The notes under the pieces are model-generated. The model was not told the origin of the DNA, searched no databases, and saw only the letters and a list, made by a program, of their open reading frames with translations. The position numbers and the translations under genes are program-made. From Brucella daejeonensis (GTDB lineage: Bacteria > Pseudomonadota > Alphaproteobacteria > Rhizobiales > Rhizobiaceae), in assembly GCF_014199265.1 (NCBI RefSeq), contig NZ_JACIJG010000002.1:186001-250000 (forward strand): a DNA stretch of 64,000 nt, written 5' to 3'. Positions 35,004-44,713 of the stretch are shown here, in pieces; within the stretch, counting starts at the first letter, position 1, and the number at the start of each line of letters is the position of its first letter.

Positions 35004-37220
35004 ATGAAACAGCATAACCGTAGACTGGATGCCGTTCTGGCAATCGCGCTAATCGCCTTTGTTTTGTTGCCCTGGTACCGCATTGAAGACGGATTTTTCC
35101 ATTTCAGTTGGCTTGAAAGACTGTTCAGCGACGGTGCTGCCGCGCCCGGCATTCTGCAGACATTCCTGTTCGGGCGTCCATGGATTGGCGCAATCGCCGT
35201 TCTTATGCTTATTTGCGCTTTTGCACCCTTTGCCTTGCCCGCAGGAAAGCGAAGCGGCGTTCTCATCGGTGCAAGCCTGATTGGCGTCGGTTTTCTGGCG
35301 TTGCAGGGATTGGCAATCGGCTTTTCCGGCTGGAACTGGGCAATCATCGAAAAGCTTTTCGGGATGCTCGACGACGGTCAGCCATCTTTTGGTGCCGGCG
35401 CTGTTTTCATGGGCCTATCCTTTCTCCTGATCTTCTCTTTCGCACTTGCCGAGCGCGGTGTGATGAAGGGCGACGCCTTTGTCGTTTCATCGATCACGCT
35501 TTTGGTGGCACTCGTCGGTGTCTTCGTGTTCTATCCGGTACTGAGCATGTTTGCAGGTTCGGTACAGGACTTTGACGGCTCGTTCAAACCGGACGGTTTC
35601 GTCGGCAACATTCAGGACTCTTCCATCTGGAGCTTCGCCTGCGTGGTCGGGGAAGGGCGCTGTGGCGTTGCATGGCGTACGCTTTGGCTGGCGCTGATGA
35701 CGGCGATCGGGTCCACGGTTCTGGGCCTTGCTTTCGCTCTTGTCTCCACCCGAACCGGCTTTCCCTTCAAGAAAGGCTTGCGGCTTCTCACCATTCTTCC
35801 CATCATCACGCCGCCCTTCGTGATAGGTCTCGCGCTTACACTTTTATTTGGGCGCGCGGGCGTGGTGACGGAGCAGATTTCCCACATCCTCGGTGTTGAG
35901 CCGGGCCGCTGGCTCTACGGCCTGACCGGCATCTGGATCGCGCAGGTTCTGTCCTTCACGCCGATCTCGTTTCTCGTTCTGATCGGCGTTGTCGAAGGTG
36001 TTTCCCCCTCGATGGAAGAAGCCTCGCAGACACTTCGAGCTGACCGCTGGCGCACCTTCAGGCGCGTTTCTCTGCCACTGATGGCTCCTGGCCTCGCCAA
36101 TGCCTTTTTGCTCTCTTTTATTGAAAGCATGGCCGATTTCGGTAACCCGATGGTGCTGGGCGGAAGTCATGGCGTTCTCTCAACGGAGATTTTCTTCGCC
36201 GTCGTCGGCGCACAGAACGACCCGTCGCGCGCAGCGGTTCTGGCAATCGTGCTTCTCTTTTTCACGCTCTCGGCCTTTCTCGTCCAGCGGTTCTGGCTGT
36301 CGGGCAAGAATTTCGCCACGGTCACTGGCAAGGGCGATTCCGGCATACATGCGGGCCTGCCGCGTGGGTTGAGGATCGGCGCCTATATGCTTGTTATTCC
36401 GTGGATGATCTTCACCGTGGTCGTCTATGCGATGATCCTCGTCGGAGGTTTCGTACGTCAGTGGGGCCTCGACAATACGCTGACGTTGGAGCATTACGCG
36501 CGCGCTTTCTCCGTCGTATCGACGGACGACGGGTTGGCATGGACCGGCGTTGCGTGGAATTCGTTCTGGACGACGATGGAAATTTCGCTCGTGTCCGCGC
36601 CGCTCACCGCCGCTGTCGGCTTGCTCACGGCCTATCTGATCGTGCGACAGCGTTTTGTCGGGCGCAACGTGTTTGAATTCGCGCTGATGCTGAGTTTTGC
36701 CATTCCTGGCACGGTCATCGGCGTCAGCTACATCATGGCTTTCAATCTGCCTCCGCTGGAAATGACCGGCACGGCGCTGATCCTCATTGCCTGCTTTGTA
36801 TTCCGCAACATGCCTGTTGGTGTGCGCGGCGGCATTGCGGCGATGAGCCAGCTCGACCGTAGTTTGGACGAAGCCTCGCTCACGCTGCGCGCGGGCAGTT
36901 TCCGCACTATTCGCAAGGTTATCCTTCCTTTGTTGCGACCGGCCATCACAGCCGCGCTTGTCTATTCCTTTGTGCGTGCGATCACTTCCATCAGCGCCGT
37001 GATCTTTCTCGTTTCAGCCCAATACAATATGGCGACCGCCTATATCGTCGGGCTGGTGGAGAACGGCGAATTCGGCGTGGCGATTGCCTATTCCTCCATG
37101 CTGATCGTGGTGATGGTCGTCGTCATAACCAGTTTCCAGCTTCTCGTAGGCGAACGCAGGCTGCGGCGCGAAAATCGCGTCGCGTCCGTTACGCCAGCCC
37201 GTCAGGAGAAAATCGCATGA
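35004..37220 (+). CDS. ABC transporter permease, two permease domains fused
   Basis: 738 residues, a fused FbpB/AfuB-like permease with about 14-15 hydrophobic segments. Two EAA loops are visible: EEASQTLRADRWRTFRRVSLP near 342-362 and DEASLTLRAGSFRTIRKVILP near 625-645, one per permease half. The N-terminal 150 residues add extra membrane segments before the first permease core. The stop overlaps the ATPase start by 4 bp, so the subunits are translationally coupled. Substrate follows the receptor: by family either ferric iron or, as argued for AfuA, a phosphorylated sugar. Confidence 0.92.
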   Translation: MKQHNRRLDAVLAIALIAFVLLPWYRIEDGFFHFSWLERLFSDGAAAPGILQTFLFGRPWIGAIAVLMLICAFAPFALPAGKRSGVLIGASLIGVGFLALQGLAIGFSGWNWAIIEKLFGMLDDGQPSFGAGAVFMGLSFLLIFSFALAERGVMKGDAFVVSSITLLVALVGVFVFYPVLSMFAGSVQDFDGSFKPDGFVGNIQDSSIWSFACVVGEGRCGVAWRTLWLALMTAIGSTVLGLAFALVSTRTGFPFKKGLRLLTILPIITPPFVIGLALTLLFGRAGVVTEQISHILGVEPGRWLYGLTGIWIAQVLSFTPISFLVLIGVVEGVSPSMEEASQTLRADRWRTFRRVSLPLMAPGLANAFLLSFIESMADFGNPMVLGGSHGVLSTEIFFAVVGAQNDPSRAAVLAIVLLFFTLSAFLVQRFWLSGKNFATVTGKGDSGIHAGLPRGLRIGAYMLVIPWMIFTVVVYAMILVGGFVRQWGLDNTLTLEHYARAFSVVSTDDGLAWTGVAWNSFWTTMEISLVSAPLTAAVGLLTAYLIVRQRFVGRNVFEFALMLSFAIPGTVIGVSYIMAFNLPPLEMTGTALILIACFVFRNMPVGVRGGIAAMSQLDRSLDEASLTLRAGSFRTIRKVILPLLRPAITAALVYSFVRAITSISAVIFLVSAQYNMATAYIVGLVENGEFGVAIAYSSMLIVVMVVVITSFQLLVGERRLRRENRVASVTPARQEKIA

Positions 37221-38278
37221 CCGCTATCCGTCCCGGTTCCGTAACCTTCGAAAACATAACCAAGAAATTCGGCAATTTCACGGCCCTGACCGATTTGTCC
37301 CTGACGGTGGAACCCGGTACGCTGGTTACGCTGCTGGGGCCTTCCGGTTGCGGCAAAACCACGACGCTGCGGCTTCTGGCCGGTCTGGAGCATCCGACAT
37401 CAGGTCGCATTCTCATCGGCGGCAAGGATGTGACCAATCTGCCCGCCAACGAGCGCGACGTCTCGATGGTCTTTCAGTCCTATGCGCTCTTTCCGCATAT
37501 GACATCGCTGGACAATGTGGCTTATGGGCTGGAATCCTCCGGCTTCAAGAAGAACGAAGCGCGCGAGCGCGCCGAAGAAGGGCTGAAGCTCGTAGGCCTT
37601 GGCGGGATGGGCCACCGCCTTCCGGCGGAACTATCTGGCGGACAGCAGCAGCGTGTGGCGGTGGCCCGCGCGCTCGTGCTGGAGCCGCAGGTTTTGCTTC
37701 TGGATGAACCGCTTTCCAATCTCGATGCGCGCCTTCGCCGCCGTGTGCGTACGGAAATCCGTGAGTTGCAGCAACGCCTTGGCTTCACAGCCGTCTATGT
37801 GACGCACGACCAGGACGAGGCACTGGCCGTATCGGACACAATCATCGTTATGAAGGAGGGGGAAATTGCCCAGAAGGGCAGCCCGCGTGACCTTTACGAA
37901 GCTCCGGCTTCTGCGTTCATTGCCGATTTCATGGGAGAAGCCAATGTCGTGCCCTGCGAAGTGGTGAGCTCTGAAGACGGCGAGGCCGTCATTCGCGTCG
38001 CCGGTCTTACCCATCGCGTACCGACACGCAATGCCCGACCCGGACCGGCGCAACTTGCGATCAGGCCCAACGGCGTTACCCTGCAACCTAGGACGGGCGG
38101 TGGGTTTTCCGGCCGCGTGGCGCATTCGGCCTATCTCGGCGATCATATCGAATATGAAATCGAGACCGAACACGGCAAGCTGTTCATCGTCGATCCGGCG
38201 GTCGAACAGGCCTTGCCGCCGCAGACAGATGTTTCTATCCAGTTCAAGACACGCGGCCTTGCCATCATCAACCAATAA
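37217..38278 (+). CDS. ABC transporter ATPase (AfuC/FbpC/PotA family)
   Basis: 353 residues. Walker A GPSGCGKTT (about 40), Q-loop VFQSYALFPHM (about 84), signature LSGGQQQR (about 137) and Walker [12 protein letters not shown] (about 157) are intact. A TOBE domain lies at about 270-350. It energises the overlapping fused permease. An inositol-monophosphatase-family gene follows 17 bp after its stop on the same strand, so the phosphatase is probably co-transcribed. Confidence 0.94.
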   Translation: MTAIRPGSVTFENITKKFGNFTALTDLSLTVEPGTLVTLLGPSGCGKTTTLRLLAGLEHPTSGRILIGGKDVTNLPANERDVSMVFQSYALFPHMTSLDNVAYGLESSGFKKNEARERAEEGLKLVGLGGMGHRLPAELSGGQQQRVAVARALVLEPQVLLLDEPLSNLDARLRRRVRTEIRELQQRLGFTAVYVTHDQDEALAVSDTIIVMKEGEIAQKGSPRDLYEAPASAFIADFMGEANVVPCEVVSSEDGEAVIRVAGLTHRVPTRNARPGPAQLAIRPNGVTLQPRTGGGFSGRVAHSAYLGDHIEYEIETEHGKLFIVDPAVEQALPPQTDVSIQFKTRGLAIINQ

Positions 38279-38295
38279 GCACACCGGAAATCATC

Positions 38296-39096
38296 ATGAC
38301 TGCCCATTTCCAACAGGACCTTGAAATACGGTTGGCTTTTGCCAAAAAGATCGCGCGCGAGGCGGGTGCGAAGGCATTCGACTATTTCAACCGTCGTGAA
38401 ACGCTGGTCATCGAAACCAAGCGCGGCCCGCAGGATGTGGTGTCGATAGCCGACCGCGATGTGGAACAACTCATCCGCGCGCACGTATCTGAAAGCTTTC
38501 CGCAGGATGGGTGTCTGGGCGAGGAATATGGGCTGAACGCCGGTTCATCCGGTTATACATGGGTGGTCGATCCGATCGACGGCACCAGTCCCTTCGTCAA
38601 TGGTATGCCCAACTGGTGCGTTTCCATCGCTGTTTTGAAAGACGGTGAACCGGTGGTGGGCGTCATTCGGGCACCGTGTTTCGATGAGCTTTATGCTGCT
38701 GCCAAAGGGCAAGGCGCGACATTGAATGGCAGGAAGCTAGCGCTCGATCCGTCACGCAATATTCGTAATGCGGTGACAGGCATCGGCGCAAATAATTATG
38801 TAACGCCGCAGCTAGTGGCAAAGATAGTTGAAAATCTGCTGGAAGCAGGCGGCACGTTCATCCGCAACGGTTCCGGTGCGCTGATGATTGCCTATGTCGC
38901 GGCTGGCAGGCTGGTCGGCTATTACGAACCATATATGCACGCCTGGGATTGCATGGCAGGCTTCTGTCTTGTACGCGAGGCTGGCGGCTATATCCACCCA
39001 TTCCCGACCGACGGCGAAAATCTCACCAGCGGCAACAGGGTTTTCGCCGCCGCGCCCGGTGCGGTGGACGACCTGAAAAATGTTGTCGGTCTATGA
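38296..39096 (+). CDS. Inositol monophosphatase-family phosphatase
   Basis: 266 residues. Metal-binding motifs of the Li+-sensitive phosphatase fold are present: GEEYG (about 74), DPIDGT (about 94, in WVVDPIDGTSPFVNG) and HAWDCMAG (about 215). The family hydrolyses inositol, sugar, histidinol or nucleotide phosphates. It is the fourth gene of an AfuA-like transporter operon and faces the myo-inositol catabolic genes across a bidirectional terminator. A role in removing phosphate from an imported ester is the natural reading, not proven. No signal peptide, so it acts in the cytoplasm. Confidence 0.92.
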   Translation: MTAHFQQDLEIRLAFAKKIAREAGAKAFDYFNRRETLVIETKRGPQDVVSIADRDVEQLIRAHVSESFPQDGCLGEEYGLNAGSSGYTWVVDPIDGTSPFVNGMPNWCVSIAVLKDGEPVVGVIRAPCFDELYAAAKGQGATLNGRKLALDPSRNIRNAVTGIGANNYVTPQLVAKIVENLLEAGGTFIRNGSGALMIAYVAAGRLVGYYEPYMHAWDCMAGFCLVREAGGYIHPFPTDGENLTSGNRVFAAAPGAVDDLKNVVGL

Positions 39097-39098
39097 AA

Positions 39099-39118
39099 AG
39101 CCCCGGATTTCCGGGGCT
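39099..39118. terminator. Bidirectional terminator between phosphatase gene and iolB
   Basis: AGCCCCGG / CCGGGGCT around an ATTT loop, lying in the 29-bp convergent gap. A-rich bases precede and C/T-rich follow; it can serve both strands. Confidence 0.8.
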
Positions 39119-39125
39119 CCTCCGG

Positions 39126-39935
39126 TCAAGGATTGTCGCGTTTGAAAATCCAGTCATGGTCGGGATGGTTTTTGAACCGCCATTTGCGTAGAGGTCCGGC
39201 CATGACATTGAGGTAATACATCTCGTAGCCATAGGGCGCGCCACAGGGATGATGGCCCTTGGGTACCAGAACCACATCGCCATCGGAGACCGCCATAGTC
39301 TCATCGAGGCTACCATCTTCGGTGAAAACGCGTTGAAAGCCGAAGCCCTGGGCCGGGTTGAGCCGGTGATAATAGGTTTCCTCCAGATAGGTCATATCCG
39401 GGAAGTTGTCCTCGTCATGCCGGTGCGGCGGATAGGACGACCAGTTGCCCTGCGGCGTAAAGACTTCCGTTACCAGAAGGCTGTCGGCGACGTCGCGGCC
39501 TTCCATCGCGATATTGTGGATGAAGCGGGTATTGGCACCCGTGCCACGCTGTTCGAGCGTCAGTCCTTCCGGTCCGAGCTTCTGCGCCTTGCGACCGGGC
39601 TTGCCCGGCGCCGTGCAGACCGCCAGCACGCATTCGCTAGTGGCCGTGGCATTCCATTCGCTTTCGGCGGGAACATAAAGGCAGTGCGGTGGCAATTTCT
39701 CGAATGGGCTCATGCGTTCGCCCATTTCGCCAAAGGCTACGCCGGAAGCGGAAATCTCGGCCTTACCTTCCACCAGAACAAGGATAGCTTCCGTCGCGCC
39801 AGTTTTCTCGGACGCACGTTCACCGGGCTTTAGGCGATAGAGGCCGAAACCGACATAGCCCCAGCCAGCGTTTTCAGGGGTAATGTCGTGAACCTTGCCG
39901 CTCGCGGCCTTGGGTTTACGCAACAGTTCGACCAT
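39126..39935 (-). CDS. iolB: 5-deoxy-glucuronate isomerase
   Basis: 269 residues, a bicupin. Visible are YVGFGLYRLKPGE (about 27), the metal-binding SSYPPHRHDEDNFPDM (about 166-181; HxH and later Glu) and LVPKGHHPCGAPYGYEMYYL near 230-249. The reaction converts 5-deoxy-D-glucuronate to 5-dehydro-2-deoxy-D-gluconate, step 4 of inositol breakdown. It is the last gene of iolC-D-E-B; 3 bp separate it from iolE. It ends just inside a bidirectional hairpin. Confidence 0.96.
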   Translation of the reverse strand: MVELLRKPKAASGKVHDITPENAGWGYVGFGLYRLKPGERASEKTGATEAILVLVEGKAEISASGVAFGEMGERMSPFEKLPPHCLYVPAESEWNATATSECVLAVCTAPGKPGRKAQKLGPEGLTLEQRGTGANTRFIHNIAMEGRDVADSLLVTEVFTPQGNWSSYPPHRHDEDNFPDMTYLEETYYHRLNPAQGFGFQRVFTEDGSLDETMAVSDGDVVLVPKGHHPCGAPYGYEMYYLNVMAGPLRKWRFKNHPDHDWIFKRDNP

Positions 39936-39938
39936 GTC

Positions 39939-40844
<906 letters not shown>

Positions 40845-42668
40845 TTAGTTTCTTTCCTTGATCTGGGCTTCATAGTTTTGGCGCGCGGCGCGCACCTGTT
40901 CACGTTCCGAAACCTCCGGTACGGCCACATCCCACCACCAGCCACCGGTTTCCGGCGTCGGGTACGGATCGGTGTCGATGACGATGACTGTGGTGCGCAG
41001 GCTATTACGGGCTTCGGCCAACGCGTTCTCGAGCTCGCGGATCGAACCTACCTTCTTTGAATCAGCGCCCATGGCTGCGGCGTGGGCGGCAAAATCGATC
41101 TGTGATGGGTTCACATGCGCGGCATGATCGAGCAGATTATTGAACTCCCCGCCGCCCGTTGCCATCTGCAACCGGTTGATGCAGCCAAAGCCTCGATTGT
41201 CAGTGACAACCACCGTGATCTTCTGCCCCATCATAATGCTGGTGGCGAGTTCCGAATTCGCCATCATGTAGGAACCATCGCCAACCATCACGATCACGTC
41301 GCGGTCGGGTTCAGCCATCTTGATGCCAAGCCCGCCGGCGATCTCATAGCCCATGCAGGAGAAGCCATACTCCATATGATAGGACATTGGGCGTCCTGCC
41401 TTCCAGAGCTGATGCAGTTCTCCCGGCATGGTGCCCGCCGCGCACATGACGACGGAATTTTCGCGCGCCTGACGCTGAACTGCGCCGATCACCTGCATGT
41501 CGGTTGGTAGTGCATTGCCATCACTTGGCGCGACGGTGAAACGGTCGGCGGCGGCAAACCAATTCGTTTTGAGGGTGGCGTCGACGGGCTGGCGCCTGTA
41601 TGCGCCGATGGCGTTGGAAAGCGCCCTAAGGCCAACCTTTGCATCGGCTACAAGTGGTAGGGAGCTATGCTTGGATCCGTCATAGGGCTGTGCGTTGAGC
41701 GCAAGCAGTTTGCGGCCTGGATGTTTGAACAAGGCCCACGAACCGGTGGTGAAATCCTGAAAGCGTGTGCCGACACCAATTATCAGATCGGCTTCCGCAG
41801 CAACCGCGTTGGCGCTGTCAGCTCCGGTCACGCCGACGGGACCGAAGTTCAACGGGTGGTCCCATGGCAGCGCGGATTTACCCGCCTGTGTTTCGATGAC
41901 GGGAATGCCGTGAGTTTCGGCAAAATCGCGCAGCGCCTCGTGCGCGGCTGAATAATGTATACCGCCACCCGCCACAATAACGGGTTTCAGCGCGTTCTTA
42001 ACGGCAGCGGCAGCGCCCGTAAGTTCCTGCTCATCCGGGGGCGGACGGCGCCAATGCCAGATTTTGGGCGCAAAGAATTCTTCCGGCCAGTCGTAGGCTT
42101 CCGCCTGCACGTCCTGACAAAAAGCAAGGGTTACCGGACCGCAGTCGGCCGGGTCAGTCATGGTTCGGAAAGCACGGGGAAGGGCGGTAAGCAGCTGTTC
42201 CGGTCTGGTGATCCGATCAAAATAGCGGCTTACCGGACGGAAACAATCGTTGACGGTCATGGTACCGTCGTTGAAGTCCTCGATCTGCTGGAGCACCGGA
42301 TCGGGGCCGCGATTGGCAAAGACATCGCCCGGAATAAGGAGGACGGGCAGGCGATTCACATGGGCGAGCGCTGCGGCCGTGACCATGTTGGTCGCACCGG
42401 GGCCGATCGAGGACGTGACCGCGCAGGCGCGTCTGCGCCCAAGCTGCTTGGTATAGGCAATGGCCGCGTGGGCCATGGTCTGCTCGTTATGGCCGCGCCA
42501 TGTGGGCAGCTTATCGCGGATGCCATACAAAGCCTCGCCAAGCCCGGCCACATTGCCATGCCCGAAAATGGCCCACACCCCTGCGATAAACTTGTCGCCC
42601 TCCGGCGTCATCTGATTTGCCAGATAGCGCACCAGAGCCTGCGCAGCGGTCAGTCGAACGGTTTTCAT
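40845..42668 (-). CDS. iolD: 3D-(3,5/4)-trihydroxycyclohexane-1,2-dione hydrolase
   Basis: 607 residues, thiamine-diphosphate enzyme of the acetolactate-synthase fold. Seen are GIRDKLPTWRGHNEQTMAHAA near 46-66 with the catalytic Glu, VTSSIGPGATNMVTAA near 84, and the ThDP/Mg motif VGDGSYMMANSEL-N near 456. It opens the inositol ring to 5-deoxy-glucuronate. 30 bp separate it from iolC upstream. Family length 600-640 agrees. Confidence 0.96.
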   Translation of the reverse strand: MKTVRLTAAQALVRYLANQMTPEGDKFIAGVWAIFGHGNVAGLGEALYGIRDKLPTWRGHNEQTMAHAAIAYTKQLGRRRACAVTSSIGPGATNMVTAAALAHVNRLPVLLIPGDVFANRGPDPVLQQIEDFNDGTMTVNDCFRPVSRYFDRITRPEQLLTALPRAFRTMTDPADCGPVTLAFCQDVQAEAYDWPEEFFAPKIWHWRRPPPDEQELTGAAAAVKNALKPVIVAGGGIHYSAAHEALRDFAETHGIPVIETQAGKSALPWDHPLNFGPVGVTGADSANAVAAEADLIIGVGTRFQDFTTGSWALFKHPGRKLLALNAQPYDGSKHSSLPLVADAKVGLRALSNAIGAYRRQPVDATLKTNWFAAADRFTVAPSDGNALPTDMQVIGAVQRQARENSVVMCAAGTMPGELHQLWKAGRPMSYHMEYGFSCMGYEIAGGLGIKMAEPDRDVIVMVGDGSYMMANSELATSIMMGQKITVVVTDNRGFGCINRLQMATGGGEFNNLLDHAAHVNPSQIDFAAHAAAMGADSKKVGSIRELENALAEARNSLRTTVIVIDTDPYPTPETGGWWWDVAVPEVSEREQVRAARQNYEAQIKERN

Positions 42669-42698
42669 GTCTCCTCCATCCCTCCTGACGGGAAGTGT

Positions 42699-44603
42699 TC
42701 AGTATGAGCGCGCCTTGTCCCAGACATCGCAAAGGCTTCGATAACGCGAGGCCATTTCAGCAATGGCTTCCGCATCGCCGATTGAACCGCTCAGCCATTT
42801 GCGGGCGGCCTCCCCAAAGATTGTGCGGCCGACCGCAAACCCTTTCACCAGATCGAAACCGGCTGCGATAGTGAGGCTGGATTCCAGTTCCTCAGCGGGT
42901 GCATCCAGTCCCAGAACGACAATACCGCGTGTGTGCCGGTCGTTTCGGGTGATGGCGTCGCAGGCATCGGCCCACGCGGCCTTCGTCTTCAGTGGTTCCA
43001 GCTTCCACCAGTCGGGATTGACGCCGATTTCATAGAAACGCTCGATTACGCGCGCGGTGGTCATGTCATCCACCGGCCCAGCCTTGGACGGTATGATTTC
43101 CAAAAGAAATTCCAGACGGTTACGCCGAGCGGCTGTGAAAAGACGTTTAACCGTTTTCTCCTGTTCGGCCCTTAATTCCGCGGTGTCGTCGGGATGATAG
43201 AAGCAGAGCAGCTTCACTACATGTTCCACAGGCCATTCCGAGAGCCCGCCGCAATCGGCACCGAGTTCCGGTTCAAGTTCAAGCGGGCGCGAACCGGGCC
43301 ATTCGGTTGGGCGGCCGATCCAGAGACCGCTTCCGGCGGCGCGGTAAAGCGCGTCGCGTCCGAGTCTGCTGTCGCAAAGGATGCCATAGCCATCTGCTCC
43401 ATCCGCAACCTGCATGGCCGCGTCCAGACAAAGCTGCTTGAATTCACCGATCTTTTCCGTCGAGACGCCTGCTTCCGCCGCCATCTCTTCCAGTTGGATA
43501 CGATGGTCGAAAGCAAAAACCCGCATATGAGGCCAGTCGCCATTGCGGTTGGTAGACCAGTGCACCTGTTCCAGTTCCGCATCCTTACGCAATGCCTTGT
43601 CGCGAATGCCGCGTTGCAGGAAGAATTGAAGTTCTTCCCAGCTTGGATAAGCGGGCGTGCAGCCGTGGCGCGAAACCGCAAAGGCGCCGCAAGCATTGGC
43701 GAATTTCAGGCTGGTCGGCCAGTCTTCGCCCCTCAGCCAACCGCGAAGCAGGCCGGACATGAACCCGTCGCCCGCGCCCAACACATTAAAGACCTCGATG
43801 GGAAACCCCTGACCGCTTTGTCCCTTGTCGAGATCGTCGGGTATTTCTCCTTCGAAAACCACCGCGCCCATCGGCCCACGCTTGCATACGAGCGCCGCTT
43901 TCGTCGCCTTACGTACGGACCTGAGCGCCTCCAGCGTATCGGTAGAGCCGCCTGCTATGTGGAATTCTTCTTCCGTGCCGACGATCAGGTCGAAAAGATG
44001 CAGCGTCGATTGCAGTTTGGCTGTAACGGCCTCGCTTTCGATGAAGCGGTTTTCACCGTCGCCATGGCCGGAAAGCCCCCAGAGATTGGGGCGGAAATCA
44101 ATATCGAGGGCTGTGCGACTTCCGTTTTCGCGGGCAAGCCGCAGCGCTTTCAGTACGGCTGCTTCTGTGCGCGGATGCGACAGATGCGTACCGGTGGCGA
44201 GCAAGCAACCGGATTCCGCGATGAAATCCGGGTCGATATCGTCTTCGCAAAGAGCCATATCGGCACAATTCTCGCGATAGAAGATAAGAGGGAAATGTTC
44301 CTGATCGCGAATCCCCAGAATGACAAGAGCGGTGAGACGTTCGGGGTCGGTAACAATACCGCGCGTATCGACACTTTCACGTTCCAGTTCACGCAGCAGG
44401 AAGCGCCCCATATGCTCATCACCCACGCGGGTAATAAGCGCCGATTTAAGACCGAGTCTCGCTGTTCCTGTTGCAATATTGGTCGGAGAGCCGCCGACAT
44501 ATTTGTTGAAGGAGGCCATATCTTCCAGAAGGCCCCCGACCTGCGCACCATAAAGATCCACCGAGGATCGGCCAATCGTGATCAAATCCAGCCGTTTCGC
44601 CAT
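42699..44603 (-). CDS. iolC: 5-dehydro-2-deoxygluconokinase fused to DUF2090 domain
   Basis: 634 residues, about twice a simple IolC. Residues 1-330 are a PfkB/ribokinase-type sugar kinase: GGSPTNIATGTARLG (about 37) and the active-site NVLGAGDGFMSGLL (about 282-295). Residues about 335-630 form the DUF2090 domain, likened to aldolases of class I, with FAFDHRIQLEEMA near 359. The kinase makes the 6-phosphate of 5-dehydro-2-deoxygluconate; the fused domain may cleave it, as IolJ does in Bacillus. I chose ATG 44603 because GAGGG lies six nt upstream, rather than the ATG two codons earlier. Confidence 0.95.
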   Translation of the reverse strand: MAKRLDLITIGRSSVDLYGAQVGGLLEDMASFNKYVGGSPTNIATGTARLGLKSALITRVGDEHMGRFLLRELERESVDTRGIVTDPERLTALVILGIRDQEHFPLIFYRENCADMALCEDDIDPDFIAESGCLLATGTHLSHPRTEAAVLKALRLARENGSRTALDIDFRPNLWGLSGHGDGENRFIESEAVTAKLQSTLHLFDLIVGTEEEFHIAGGSTDTLEALRSVRKATKAALVCKRGPMGAVVFEGEIPDDLDKGQSGQGFPIEVFNVLGAGDGFMSGLLRGWLRGEDWPTSLKFANACGAFAVSRHGCTPAYPSWEELQFFLQRGIRDKALRKDAELEQVHWSTNRNGDWPHMRVFAFDHRIQLEEMAAEAGVSTEKIGEFKQLCLDAAMQVADGADGYGILCDSRLGRDALYRAAGSGLWIGRPTEWPGSRPLELEPELGADCGGLSEWPVEHVVKLLCFYHPDDTAELRAEQEKTVKRLFTAARRNRLEFLLEIIPSKAGPVDDMTTARVIERFYEIGVNPDWWKLEPLKTKAAWADACDAITRNDRHTRGIVVLGLDAPAEELESSLTIAAGFDLVKGFAVGRTIFGEAARKWLSGSIGDAEAIAEMASRYRSLCDVWDKARSY

Positions 44604-44713
44604 TTTCATCCCTCAATGCTTCTTATCGCGCCGCGCTCGACCTTTATTCCATTTTCGATTAAAATAGATTTATTATTCCATTTCAACCGAAAAATAGAAT
44701 GCGGGGTGAGGCG
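44604..44713 (-). promoter_or_regulatory. iolC promoter region with repeated IolR-like half-sites
   Basis: Two direct copies of TTATTCCATTT lie at 44644-44654 and 44673-44683, 29 bp apart. Each is followed by an imperfect inverted partner (AAAATAGAT at 44661, AAAATAGAATG at 44692). They share the GGAAT core with the perfect dyad in front of iolG. AT content is much higher than in flanking genes. The region separates the iolR stop from the iolC start. Confidence 0.55.

Noticed and set aside
33857-38278. Calling this transporter a ferric iron system
   Set aside because: The permease and ATPase fit, but the receptor lacks the Tyr-Tyr pair and matches AfuA-type segments, and a phosphatase is in the operon.
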